NCBI GenBank assembly: GCA_029222685.1 | Contig: JARHVB010000042.1 | Span: forward strand, 1-36,813 | Reading direction: 5' to 3' | Source: Terripilifer ovatus | GTDB taxonomy: Bacteria; Pseudomonadota; Alphaproteobacteria; Rhizobiales; Beijerinckiaceae | Length of the DNA: 36,813 bases | Notes under the pieces: generated by a model | What the model was told of the DNA's origin: nothing | Database searches by the model: none | What the model saw: the letters and a program-made list of their open reading frames with translations, nothing else | Shown: one piece after another, positions 15,090-22,558 of the stretch | How the letters are laid out: each line of letters starts with the position of its first letter | How positions within the stretch are numbered: the stretch's first letter is position 1 | Translations under genes and position numbers: made by a program

Positions 15090-15895
15090 ACAGCGCCCGC
15101 TCTCCTCTGCCAGCGCGCCTCGTCGCTGCCGCCGGCCAATGGCTGCCGCCGCTCATCGTCGCGGCCGGCTTCCTCGGGCTCTGGGCGCTGCTGACCTTGA
15201 CGATCTACAAGGGCAAGGGATTTCTGGTTCCCGCGCCGCAGGACGTCGCCGCAGCCTTTGCCGAAAACTTCGCCGTCATCGCCCTTGCATCCCTGACGAC
15301 GTTGCGGGAAGCCGCCTTCGGCTATTTGATCGCCATCGCCCTGGGCATTCTGATTGCCGCGGTTCTCAGCCAGTCCCGCATTCTGGAGCGCAGCTTCTAT
15401 CCCTACGCCGTTCTGCTGCAGACGGTTCCCGTGGTCGCGATCGCCCCGCTCATCGTGCTCTGGTTCGGGTACAATGACTTCAGCGTCATCATCATCAGCC
15501 TGATCATCTCTCTCTTCCCGATCATCAACAACACGCTGCTCGGCCTACAATCGACGCCGCGCTCGCTCGTCGAACTCTTCGCCATGCATCGGACGAACAG
15601 GCTTGCGACCTTCTGGAAGCTGCGCGCCCCCAGCGCCCTGCCGAGCATCATGGCGGGATTGAAGATTTCCGCCGGCCTCTCCGTCATCGGCGCCATCGTC
15701 GGGGAATTCATCATCGGCTCGGGCGGCACGCAGGGCGGCCTCGGCGTGCAGATCATTTTTGCCCAGGGACGCATGTATACCTCGCTCCTGTTCGCGGAGG
15801 TCATCTGCGCGACGCTGCTGGGCTTCCTGTTCTTTCTCATCGTGACGCTCATCAGCAATGCGCTGCTCGGCCATTGGCACGAGTCCGCCAGCTAG
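15086..15895 (+). CDS. ABC transporter permease, SsuC/TauC type
   Basis: The 269-residue inner-membrane protein has about six hydrophobic helices, the first near residues 18-38 (LPPLIVAAGFLGLWALLTL). The cytoplasmic EAA-type coupling loop is around LVELFAMHRTNRLATFWKLR, followed by PSALPSIMAGLKISAGLSVIG, the usual pattern of binding-protein-dependent permeases for sulfonates, taurine and nitrate. The start overlaps the ATPase stop (ATGA). The TauD-type gene begins 14 bases after its stop, so transporter and dioxygenase form one transcription unit. Confidence 0.9.
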   Translation: MNSARSPLPARLVAAAGQWLPPLIVAAGFLGLWALLTLTIYKGKGFLVPAPQDVAAAFAENFAVIALASLTTLREAAFGYLIAIALGILIAAVLSQSRILERSFYPYAVLLQTVPVVAIAPLIVLWFGYNDFSVIIISLIISLFPIINNTLLGLQSTPRSLVELFAMHRTNRLATFWKLRAPSALPSIMAGLKISAGLSVIGAIVGEFIIGSGGTQGGLGVQIIFAQGRMYTSLLFAEVICATLLGFLFFLIVTLISNALLGHWHESAS

Positions 15896-15909
15896 CTTCG
15901 AGGCCAATC

Positions 15910-16779
15910 ATGCCGCATCGATATACGCAGTTTACGCCGATGCCGCAGATGAGCGGTTTCGCCGCCGAATTGCACGGGCTCGATCTCGGAAAACCGTTGA
16001 CGGACACCACTAAAGCCGAACTTCGCCAGGCCCTGCTGGATTTCGAAGTTCTCTTGATCCCACCCGTCGAACTCTCGGCCGAGCGGCATATCGAACTCGC
16101 CTCGGCCTTCGGCTCGGTCGCGAAAGGCGCCTTCTTCCCCCGCAAGGACGGCTATCCGGACATCGAGATCATCACCTGCGACGAGCAGCATCCGCCCGAG
16201 CTGAATGTCTGGCATAGCGATGTCTCATGGAAAGAGGTGCCGCCGACAGGGACAGTCATTCAGCTCATCGATCTGCCGCCGCAGGGCGGCAATACCGTGT
16301 GGTCGAGTTGCAGCAAGGCGTTCGACGCTCTGTCGGACGGGTTCAAAACCTATCTGAGAGGCCTCACCGCGACCCATAGCTGGCAGGCAAGCCTGGTGCA
16401 GGACGCGCTGGAGGCGAGCGGCGAGGAGGCGGTCGTCAATGCCGTACGCGCCTTCAAGCCGGTTACGCATCCCCTGGTCCGTATTCATCCCGAGTCGGGC
16501 AAGGAGGTTCTGTTCATCAACGAAGCCTTCACGCGTAAGATCAACGGCGTTCACTTCCGCGAAAGCCGCGCCATCCTGGAATTCCTGCGCGAATGGATGA
16601 TTCAGCCCGAGTTCGTCTATTCGCACAAATGGCAGAAACACGGGATCGCTGTGTGGGACAATCGCTCCACCCAGCATTACGCCGTTGCCGACTATTGGCC
16701 GGCGCGCCGGAGCCTGCAGAGAGTCACCTTCCAGTCCGAAGCGGACTCGGCCGCGCGCACATCGGGACAGGCAAAATGA
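15910..16779 (+). CDS. TauD/TfdA-family 2-oxoglutarate dioxygenase
   Basis: This 289-residue non-haem iron enzyme has the facial triad His102 and Asp104 (NVWHSDVSW) and His256 (NRSTQHYAVADYW), with the 2-oxoglutarate-binding arginine among Arg266-Arg271 (ARRSLQRVTF) and Thr129 in GGNTVWS. TauD enzymes hydroxylate the carbon next to a sulfonate or sulfate and so release sulfite, sulfate or an aldehyde; AtsK acts on alkyl sulfates, TfdA on aryloxyacetates. Its place beside an SsuABC-like transporter supports a sulfonate or sulfate-ester substrate, but this is inference. ATG 15910 was chosen because an upstream extension overlaps the permease. The stop overlaps the next start (ATGA). Confidence 0.9.
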   Translation: MPHRYTQFTPMPQMSGFAAELHGLDLGKPLTDTTKAELRQALLDFEVLLIPPVELSAERHIELASAFGSVAKGAFFPRKDGYPDIEIITCDEQHPPELNVWHSDVSWKEVPPTGTVIQLIDLPPQGGNTVWSSCSKAFDALSDGFKTYLRGLTATHSWQASLVQDALEASGEEAVVNAVRAFKPVTHPLVRIHPESGKEVLFINEAFTRKINGVHFRESRAILEFLREWMIQPEFVYSHKWQKHGIAVWDNRSTQHYAVADYWPARRSLQRVTFQSEADSAARTSGQAK

Positions 16780-17777
16780 ACAATGCCGTACCGCTCGTCG
16801 AGATCTCGCCCTGGTTCTCGGGTGATGAAAAAGCCCGCGACGCTGTCGCTGCAGCGGTCGACAAGGCCTGCGTGGAATGGGGCTTCCTGATCCTCGCCGG
16901 CCATAACATCGATCCTGAGCTTATCGAGGCCATGTCGGCGACATCGAGGGCTTTCTTCGATCTCCCCGTGGAAGAGAAACTCAAGGTCGATGCCAGCGGC
17001 AGCGTGGGCGGACGCGGCTACTACCGGATGGAAGCCAAATCCCTGGCGCGGACGCTCGGCGACAAGACTGCGCCGGGCGATCTGCGCGAATCCTTCCGCA
17101 TCGGCGCCGAGCCGGTCGCGGCCGATCCGCGCACGACATCGCTGGAAGCGCGCGGTCATTTCGCCGACAATCGCTGGCCGGAATTGCCGCGCGAAATGAA
17201 ACCCGTCTGGACGCAATATTATCAGGCCTGCGACCGGCTCAGCACCGAACTGATGCGCATCTGCGCCCGCGCGCTGAAAATGCCCGATGATTATTTTGAC
17301 GATATGATCGATCGCTCGACCAGCAACCTCGTCGCGCAGAATTATCCGCCCCTGGACAAACCGCCGGTGCCGGGCCAGGTGCGCAACGGCGCCCACACCG
17401 ACTTTGGAACCCTGACCCTGCTGCTGGCGGAAGACCGGCCGGGCGGGCTGCAGCTCAAGGGCCTGGATGGAGAGTGGCACGACATCAGGCCGATCCCCGG
17501 CACCTATATCGTCAATCTCGGGGACATGATGGCGCAATGGACCAACGATCGCTGGCGCTCGACCCTGCATCGCGTCGTCAATCCGCCGGCGGATGCAGGC
17601 GCGGCGTCGAGGCGGCTGTCGGTCGTCTTCTTTCACACGCCGAATTTCGACGCGACCATTGCCTGCATCCCCTCATGCGTGAGCGAGGCGAGGCCCGCCA
17701 GCTACGAGCCCATTCAGGCGGGCGAGCATATCGCGCGGAAATTGCGCGCTGTCGAAAGCGTCAGCAAGACATCCTGA
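16776..17777 (+). CDS. Isopenicillin-N-synthase-family Fe(II)/2-oxoglutarate oxygenase
   Basis: The 333-residue protein starts with an N-terminal DIOX_N domain (VEISPWFSG, ACVEWGFLILAGHNID, SRAFFDLPVEEKLKV) and continues with the Fe/2OG domain: His207 and Asp209 (NGAHTDFGTLTLL), His265 (RSTLHRVVNP) and the R-x-S motif Arg280-Ser282 (RRLSVVFF). It overlaps the TauD-type gene by four bases. Members of this family hydroxylate or desaturate small molecules, and some form ethylene; the substrate here is not known. Having two different 2OG oxygenases behind one importer suggests successive oxidations of one imported compound. It is convergent with the HxlR gene, four bases away. Confidence 0.9.
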   Translation: MNNAVPLVEISPWFSGDEKARDAVAAAVDKACVEWGFLILAGHNIDPELIEAMSATSRAFFDLPVEEKLKVDASGSVGGRGYYRMEAKSLARTLGDKTAPGDLRESFRIGAEPVAADPRTTSLEARGHFADNRWPELPREMKPVWTQYYQACDRLSTELMRICARALKMPDDYFDDMIDRSTSNLVAQNYPPLDKPPVPGQVRNGAHTDFGTLTLLLAEDRPGGLQLKGLDGEWHDIRPIPGTYIVNLGDMMAQWTNDRWRSTLHRVVNPPADAGAASRRLSVVFFHTPNFDATIACIPSCVSEARPASYEPIQAGEHIARKLRAVESVSKTS

Positions 17778-17781
17778 GACC

Positions 17782-18285
17782 TTACGACGCCTGCGCCGCC
17801 TTTCTCGCGACAACCGCCTTGTAGGCCGCCTGCAGTTCGGCAAAGACGGAACGGTCCGGGCGCGGCGCATCGAGATGCAGTGCGCGCAACTCGTCCATGA
17901 AGGCTTCCCACATCGGCGGGCCGCCCTCTTCCAGCAATTGCGCGCGGATCGATAATTCTTCCGACACCGGCGTGTGGCGGCGGCCCCAGGCGCCCATCTG
18001 TGCCAGCAGCGGCACCAACTGAATCGAGGCTTCCGTCAGGCTGTAGATGGCTTTCTGCCGATGGCTGGGATCGTCGCGCTTCGACAGCAGGCCGCCGGCG
18101 ACAAGGCGTTTGAGGCGGTCGGCGAGGATATTGGAAGCAATCCCTTCGTCCGATTTGGTCAGCAGCTCGCGGTAGTGCCGCCGGTTGCCGAACATGATGT
18201 CGCGGATGACGATCAGGCTCCAGCGGTCGCCGAGCATTTCCAGGGTCAAATTGATCGGGCAGCCGGACCGCGTCGCGCCGTTCAT
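17782..18285 (-). CDS. HxlR-family transcriptional regulator
   Basis: This 167-residue winged-helix protein shows the HxlR pattern: CPINLTLEMLGDRWSLIVIRDIMFG, FGNRRHYRELLTKSDEGIASNILADRLKRLVAGGLL and the wing YSLTEASIQLVPLLAQMGAWG. HxlR proteins are small dimeric regulators, often redox- or electrophile-sensing. The ATG at 18285 has GGAG ten bases upstream; an open frame to 18486 runs into the divergent GST gene and is not used. It is divergent from that gene, with repeated CAGTT elements in the 95-bp spacer, so GST is its likely target. Confidence 0.88.
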   Translation of the reverse strand: MNGATRSGCPINLTLEMLGDRWSLIVIRDIMFGNRRHYRELLTKSDEGIASNILADRLKRLVAGGLLSKRDDPSHRQKAIYSLTEASIQLVPLLAQMGAWGRRHTPVSEELSIRAQLLEEGGPPMWEAFMDELRALHLDAPRPDRSVFAELQAAYKAVVARKAAQAS

Positions 18286-18303
18286 TGAGGCATCTCCGAG
18301 AAA

Positions 18304-18367
18304 AACCAGTTGCAATATAGGATCGGTCGCGGTAGAAGCAACCAGTTTTAATTTGCAATCAGTTTGG
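18304..18367. promoter_or_regulatory. Repeated AACCAGTT elements in the HxlR/GST spacer
   Basis: AACCAGTTGCAA (18304-18315), AACCAGTTTTAA (18340-18351) and AATCAGTTTGGA (18357-18368) share a core A(A/T)CAGTT. They occupy the spacer between the divergent HxlR and GST genes and are candidate HxlR binding sites; the last abuts the GST ribosome-binding site (GGAGG, 18366-18370). Confidence 0.4.
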
Positions 18368-18380
18368 AGGGCATGTTCTG

Positions 18381-19040
18381 ATGGCTTTGAAAGTCTACGC
18401 GCACCCGTTCTCATCCTATTGCCAGAAAGTGCTGACCGCGCTTTACGAAAACAACGTCGCGTTCGATTACTGCGTTCTTGGCGCAAGTGACGGCAAGGCC
18501 GATGCCGAGCTTGCGGCGCTGTGGCCGCTCAAGCGCTTTCCCATTCTCCTCGATGGCGACCGCACCGTGCTCGAAGCCAGCATCATCATCGAATATCTGG
18601 GCCTGCATCATCCAGGTCCGGTGCGACTGGTGCCCGACGATGCCTGTGCCGCGCTCGATGTGCGGATGATGGATCGCTTCTTCGACAATTACATTTCGAG
18701 CCCGCAGCAGACGGTGGTCTTCGAAAGCATTCGCCCGGCGGGCAACCGCGATCCTTACGGCGTCGCGCAGGCGCGCGCCATGCTGGACACCGCCTATGCC
18801 TGGCTCGACGAGCGGATGAAGACGCGCGAATGGGCCGCCGGCGGGGGCTTCAGCCTTGCCGATTGCGCCGCCGCGCCAGCGCTTTTCTATGCCGACTGGA
18901 CACATCCGATCGACAAGCAGTTCGCCAATGTCCAGGCCTATCGGCAGCGCCTGCTGGCGCGAGCTTCCTTCGCGCGGGCGGTCAACGAAGCAAGACCCTA
19001 CCGGTCGTTCTTCCCGCTCGGCGCGCCCGATCGCGACTGA
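18381..19040 (+). CDS. Glutathione S-transferase family protein
   Basis: The 219-residue cytosolic protein has an N-terminal thioredoxin-like domain (residues 1-80: LKVYAHPFSSYCQKVLTALYE with Ser/Cys candidates for glutathione activation; FPILLDGDRTVLEASIIIEYL containing the cis-Pro and the Glu-Ala-Ser glutathione-binding turn) and a helical C-terminal domain with FSLADCAAAPALFYADW, the N-capping/hydrophobic staple motif. GGAGG precedes the ATG. It is divergent from an HxlR regulator and convergent with htpX, four bases away. The substrate is unknown; a detoxification role under electrophile or aromatic stress is plausible. Confidence 0.9.
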   Translation: MALKVYAHPFSSYCQKVLTALYENNVAFDYCVLGASDGKADAELAALWPLKRFPILLDGDRTVLEASIIIEYLGLHHPGPVRLVPDDACAALDVRMMDRFFDNYISSPQQTVVFESIRPAGNRDPYGVAQARAMLDTAYAWLDERMKTREWAAGGGFSLADCAAAPALFYADWTHPIDKQFANVQAYRQRLLARASFARAVNEARPYRSFFPLGAPDRD

Positions 19041-19044
19041 GGCG

Positions 19045-19998
19045 TCAGCCCCACGGGCCGCGGCGACCGTCGCCGCGCGGCGCCAGCGGATTGCCGCTGC
19101 CGAGAAAGCCTCCGCGCGAGACGCTGCCCTGCTGCGGGCGGAAGCCCGCGCCGATCCCCATCCGCTGCGCCTGTTCCTCGAGCGCGGCGATACGGTTCTC
19201 TACATTCGGATGGGTCGAGAACAGGTTGTCCATGCCCTGCCCGGTCAGCGGATTGACGATGAACATATGCGCCATCGCCGGATGCTCCTCGGCGGTCTCG
19301 TTGGGGATGTGTTCGGCGGCGCCGGAAATTTTCGCCAGCGCCGTCGCCAGCCAGCGCGGATTGCCGGCAATCTCGGCGCCCAGGCGGTCTGCCTCGTATT
19401 CGCGCGACCGGCTGATCGCCATCTGCACCACCATCGCCGCCAGCGGCGCCAGGATGGCGAGCGCGATCGTGCCGATCACGCCGAGGCCGTTGTTGTTGCG
19501 GTTGCCGCCGAAGAACATGCCCCAATGGGCGATCGACGAGATCGCGCCGGCGAGCGTCGCGGTCACCGTCATCGTCAGGGTGTCGCGGTGCTTGATATGC
19601 GCGAGTTCATGGGCGATGACGCCGGACAGCTCTTCACGGCTGAGCATGCGCACCAGCCCGGTATGAACCGCAACCGCCGCATTTTCCGGATTGCGCCCGG
19701 TGGCAAACGCATTGGGCTGGTCGTTCTCGATTATATAGACGCGCGGCGGCGGCAGGCCGGCGCGCTGCGCCAGGCCGTGCACGAGATTGACCAGGTCGGG
19801 CGCGGTCGTGGCATCGACCTCCTGCGCGCCGGTGGTCACCAGCGCCGCCCGGTCGGAATTCCACAAGGCATAGAGGTTGGTCGCGGCGGCGATCAGAAGC
19901 GCGATCATCATGCCGGCCTGTCCGCCCAGCATCGCGCCGACCAGCATGAACAGCGCTGTCATGGCCGCCAGCAGCACCGCCGTGCGCATGATATTCAT
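19045..19998 (-). CDS. htpX: Zinc metalloprotease HtpX
   Basis: HtpX is an inner-membrane M48 protease that removes damaged membrane proteins together with FtsH. The 317-residue protein has two N-terminal transmembrane segments (about 6-22 and 28-46), the zinc site HELAH at 130-134 (GVIAHELAHIKHRDT), two further hydrophobic segments (about 145-160 and 172-195), and the third zinc ligand in REYEADRLGAEI. The C-terminus (from about 285) is Gly/Arg-rich. GGAG lies upstream of the ATG at 19998. Length and motifs fit the alphaproteobacterial form. Confidence 0.94.
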   Translation of the reverse strand: MNIMRTAVLLAAMTALFMLVGAMLGGQAGMMIALLIAAATNLYALWNSDRAALVTTGAQEVDATTAPDLVNLVHGLAQRAGLPPPRVYIIENDQPNAFATGRNPENAAVAVHTGLVRMLSREELSGVIAHELAHIKHRDTLTMTVTATLAGAISSIAHWGMFFGGNRNNNGLGVIGTIALAILAPLAAMVVQMAISRSREYEADRLGAEIAGNPRWLATALAKISGAAEHIPNETAEEHPAMAHMFIVNPLTGQGMDNLFSTHPNVENRIAALEEQAQRMGIGAGFRPQQGSVSRGGFLGSGNPLAPRGDGRRGPWG

Positions 19999-20143
19999 AT
20001 TTGCATCTCCATTCAGCCGGGTTTGGCGAACCGGCTTTCGCTGCTTATGTGGGGAGTGACCGCCCGGCTTATCAACCCCGGACTTTTACGGGGGCCTTCT
20101 GGCGATCACCCATCGGCTCTGTTAGAAGCTGGGAGGAGCAAGA

Positions 20144-20377
20144 ATGACCGACATCCCGCAAAATCAGCCCCAGGCTGCCTCCGAAGCCCAGGAAGCCCCC
20201 CGTAAGCCCCTCAGCCCTGCTGCGCAGCGGGCGCTGGCGGAGGCGCAGGAGCGCCGCAAGGCCGCCGAGGAAGCGGAAAAGGCCCGCCGTCAGCCAACCG
20301 AACTCAACGGTCGCGGCGGCCTCGACCCGGCCCGCTATGGCGATTGGGAAGTCAAAGGCATCATCAGCGATTTCTAG
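20144..20377 (+). CDS. DUF1674 protein, succinate dehydrogenase assembly factor 4 homologue
   Basis: The 77-residue protein is a short charged Ala/Glu/Arg-rich helix followed by the diagnostic C-terminus GRGGLDPARYGDWEVKGIISDF-type motif (GRGGLDPARYGDWE at about 56-69). This DUF1674 motif is shared with mitochondrial SDHAF4, which binds the flavinylated SdhA subunit and protects it before complex II assembly. GGGAGGAGC lies just before the ATG. It is followed after 36 bases by the cysteine-cluster protein, probably in one transcript. No sdh genes are in the window. Small size is normal for the family. Confidence 0.9.
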   Translation: MTDIPQNQPQAASEAQEAPRKPLSPAAQRALAEAQERRKAAEEAEKARRQPTELNGRGGLDPARYGDWEVKGIISDF

Positions 20378-20413
20378 GCGCCGTCAGGCCAACACATCGG
20401 TAAAATCAAGCAC

Positions 20414-20956
20414 ATGTCGTCACCGGACACGGCGCAGGCCTTCGAACTGACCCCCAAGGCCATTATTCCCGGCCGCGAGTGCGCCGAATGCAGCCTGTGC
20501 TGCAAGACCATCGACGTGCCCGAACTCGCCAAGCCGGCCGGCAGATGGTGCGGCAATGCAAAGCCGGGCAAAGGCTGCGCTATCCACGATACGCGTCCGT
20601 CCGCCTGCCGGAGCTTCGATTGCTACTGGCGGCTCGAACAGCGCTTGGGACCTGAATGGAAACCCGACCGCGCCCGCTTCGTGCTGGCCACCCTGATGCC
20701 GTCGGGCGTGCTCGCCGTACTCGTCGATCCCGGCCAGCCGCTGGCCTGGCGGCGCGAGCCTTACCTGACGCAGATCCGCCATTGGGCAGATGAGGCGATC
20801 CGCGCGCGCTCGCAGGTGCTGCTGATGAACGGCAAGCGCGCCAGCGTCATCCTGCCCCAGAGCGAACTCGAGGTCGGCGTGCTTGAAGCGGGTGATGCCA
20901 TCGAACTCAGGCAGAGCAACGGCGTCTACAGCGCGCATCTGAGGAAAGCCTCTTGA
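20414..20956 (+). CDS. YkgJ-type cysteine-cluster protein
   Basis: This 180-residue protein has a cluster of cysteines near its start: CAECSLCC (about 23-30), then CG, GCAIHDTRPSACRSFDC. The pattern Cx2Cx2CC...C...C is that of the YkgJ/UPF0153 family, thought to bind zinc or an iron-sulfur cluster. The rest, with LVDPGQPLAWRREPYL, has no recognised function. It lies between the SDHAF4-like gene and the CoxE-like gene, and its TGA overlaps the TTG start of the latter (20953-20956). The position suggests a part in metal-centre or complex assembly, which is inference. Confidence 0.8.
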   Translation: MSSPDTAQAFELTPKAIIPGRECAECSLCCKTIDVPELAKPAGRWCGNAKPGKGCAIHDTRPSACRSFDCYWRLEQRLGPEWKPDRARFVLATLMPSGVLAVLVDPGQPLAWRREPYLTQIRHWADEAIRARSQVLLMNGKRASVILPQSELEVGVLEAGDAIELRQSNGVYSAHLRKAS

Positions 20957-22188
20957 ACGACACAGGGGACAGCACGCCGGCGGCCGGCGCGCTTTCGGAG
21001 AACATTCTGCATTTTGCCCGCGCACTGCGTTCGGCGGGGCTTCCCGTCGGTCCCGGCGCCGTGATCGACGCCGTGCGCGCGGTCGAGGTGGCTGGTGTGC
21101 GTAACCGCATCGACTTCCGCGCGACGCTGGAAGCCGTCTTCGTCAAGAAGCACGAGCACATGGTGATCTTCGACGCGGCGTTCAAAATGTTCTGGAAGCG
21201 GCGCGGATTTCTCGAGAAGCTGATCGCGATGATGTCGCCGCTTGCCGAGCCGCAGCAGGAGGAAGGCCAGCCGGCGAAAAAGCCGGAAGCCGGCGCCACC
21301 AGGGTCGCCCAGGCGCTGTTGCCGAAGAACGAGCCCGAGCAGGCGGAAGCCGAGATCGAACTCGATCAGAGTTTCACCGTCTCCGCCTCGGAAGTGCTGC
21401 AGAAGAAGGACTTCGCGCAGATGACGGCGGACGAGATCGCCGCCGCGGTCAAAGCCATCGACCGTCTGGACCTCAGCGACAACGAGATCAGGACACGGCG
21501 CTTCACACCCGATGCCCGAGGCGCACGCATCGATCTGCGCCGCACCTTGCGCCGCTCGTTGCGCGCCGGCGGTTCGACGATCGAACTGGCGCGCCGTTCG
21601 CAGGCGACCCGTCATCCACCGATCGTCGCCATCTGCGACATCTCGGGCTCGATGAGCGACTACACCCGCATTTTCCTGCATTTCCTGCATGCACTCACCG
21701 ACAAGCGCCGCCGCGTGCATACGTTCCTGTTCGGCACCCGGTTGACCAATGTGACACGCGCGCTGCGCTATCGCGATCCCGACGAAGCGCTGGCGCAATG
21801 TTCGGCCGAGGTCGAGGACTGGTCCGGCGGCACGCGCATCGGCACCTGCCTGCACCGTTTCAACCGCGAATGGTCTCGCCGTGTGCTCGGCCAGGGGGCC
21901 ATCGTACTGCTATTCACCGATGGGCTGGAGCGCGAAGGCAGCGAGGAACTGCAGCGCGAAATGGAGCGGCTGCACAAGTCCAGCCGCCGCATCATCTGGC
22001 TCAACCCGCTGCTGCGCTATGACCGGTTCGAAGCGCGGGCGCTCGGCATTCGCGCCATGCTGCCCCATGTGGACGAATTCCGGCCGGTGCATAATCTGTC
22101 GAGCATCGCACAGTTATGCGACGCATTATCTGGCGCGCACGCCACCGCCGCGATCGATCCACGCCGCTGGCTGAAAAAGGCGGCATGA
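20953..22188 (+). CDS. CoxE-like von Willebrand factor A domain protein
   Basis: The 411-residue protein has an N-terminal CoxE-type helical region (ILHFARALRSAGLPVGPGAVIDAVRAV) and a C-terminal VWA domain with the metal-ion-dependent adhesion site Asp229-Ser231-Ser233 (CDISGSMSDYTR), GGTRIGTCL and LFTDGLERE. CoxE proteins work with MoxR-type AAA ATPases (CoxD) in maturing molybdenum hydroxylases such as CO dehydrogenase, but homologues outside cox clusters are common and of unknown role. No CoxD is adjacent. The start is TTG at 20953, overlapping the previous stop, with GAGGA upstream. XdhC, MoeA-like and MocA genes 3.4 kb away fit a molybdoenzyme theme. Confidence 0.86.
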   Translation: MNDTGDSTPAAGALSENILHFARALRSAGLPVGPGAVIDAVRAVEVAGVRNRIDFRATLEAVFVKKHEHMVIFDAAFKMFWKRRGFLEKLIAMMSPLAEPQQEEGQPAKKPEAGATRVAQALLPKNEPEQAEAEIELDQSFTVSASEVLQKKDFAQMTADEIAAAVKAIDRLDLSDNEIRTRRFTPDARGARIDLRRTLRRSLRAGGSTIELARRSQATRHPPIVAICDISGSMSDYTRIFLHFLHALTDKRRRVHTFLFGTRLTNVTRALRYRDPDEALAQCSAEVEDWSGGTRIGTCLHRFNREWSRRVLGQGAIVLLFTDGLEREGSEELQREMERLHKSSRRIIWLNPLLRYDRFEARALGIRAMLPHVDEFRPVHNLSSIAQLCDALSGAHATAAIDPRRWLKKAA

Positions 22189-22198
22189 ACGTCCCGCC

Positions 22199-22396
22199 TC
22201 AAAGGCGAGACATATAAACGAAAATGAATGCCACGACGGCGAGCGCCAGCGAGGCCACGAGGACAATCAGGATTTTCGATCCCCGCGGCCCGCTGCGCGA
22301 ACTGTCGGGATTGGTCACGACTTCGCCACCGCGGAAGGGCCTCTCGCTGGCGACTTGCTGAGCCGGAATACGCTGGCTTTCTTCGGTCTGGGACAT
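22199..22396 (-). CDS. Small single-pass membrane protein, predicted EcfG-controlled
   Basis: The 65-residue product has a soluble N-terminus of about 40 residues and one transmembrane helix at about 43-62 (ILIVLVASLALAVVAFIFVY), ending in MSRL. No known family is recognised. The gene is supported by a strong ribosome-binding site (GGAGGA seven bases before the ATG) and by a promoter of the EcfG general-stress type 62-87 bases upstream. It is convergent with the CoxE-like gene, ten bases away. A role in the envelope stress response is inferred from the promoter only. Confidence 0.75.
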   Translation of the reverse strand: MSQTEESQRIPAQQVASERPFRGGEVVTNPDSSRSGPRGSKILIVLVASLALAVVAFIFVYMSRL

Positions 22397-22457
22397 GTTT
22401 TCCTCCAGTATTCCAAAGGATCGCGAAGCTCAACGATCCAGGGAGTCGAGTGGAGGA

Positions 22458-22483
22458 AACGCGGCAGGCGTGACGGGAGTTCC
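22458..22483 (-). promoter_or_regulatory. EcfG-type general stress promoter
   Basis: Read on the minus strand, GGAAC (22483-22479) and CGTT (22461-22458) are separated by exactly 17 bases. GGAAC-N16/17-CGTT is the consensus of the alphaproteobacterial general-stress sigma factor EcfG. Transcription would start near 22450 and run into the small membrane-protein gene at 22396. Confidence 0.7.
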
Positions 22484-22522
22484 AATCTTGTTCCGGCCCC
22501 GCAATGCGCGGACCGGATGAGG

Positions 22523-22549
22523 GCGCTATCGCTGCTTGAGCGATAGCGC
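22523..22549. terminator. Perfect 10-bp hairpin after the transglycosylase gene
   Basis: GCGCTATCGC (22523-22532) and GCGATAGCGC (22540-22549) flank the loop TGCTTGA. It lies nine bases beyond the stop of the minus-strand transglycosylase gene, so it may end that transcript, although no T-run follows. Confidence 0.5.
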
Positions 22550-22558
22550 GGGCCTCGC

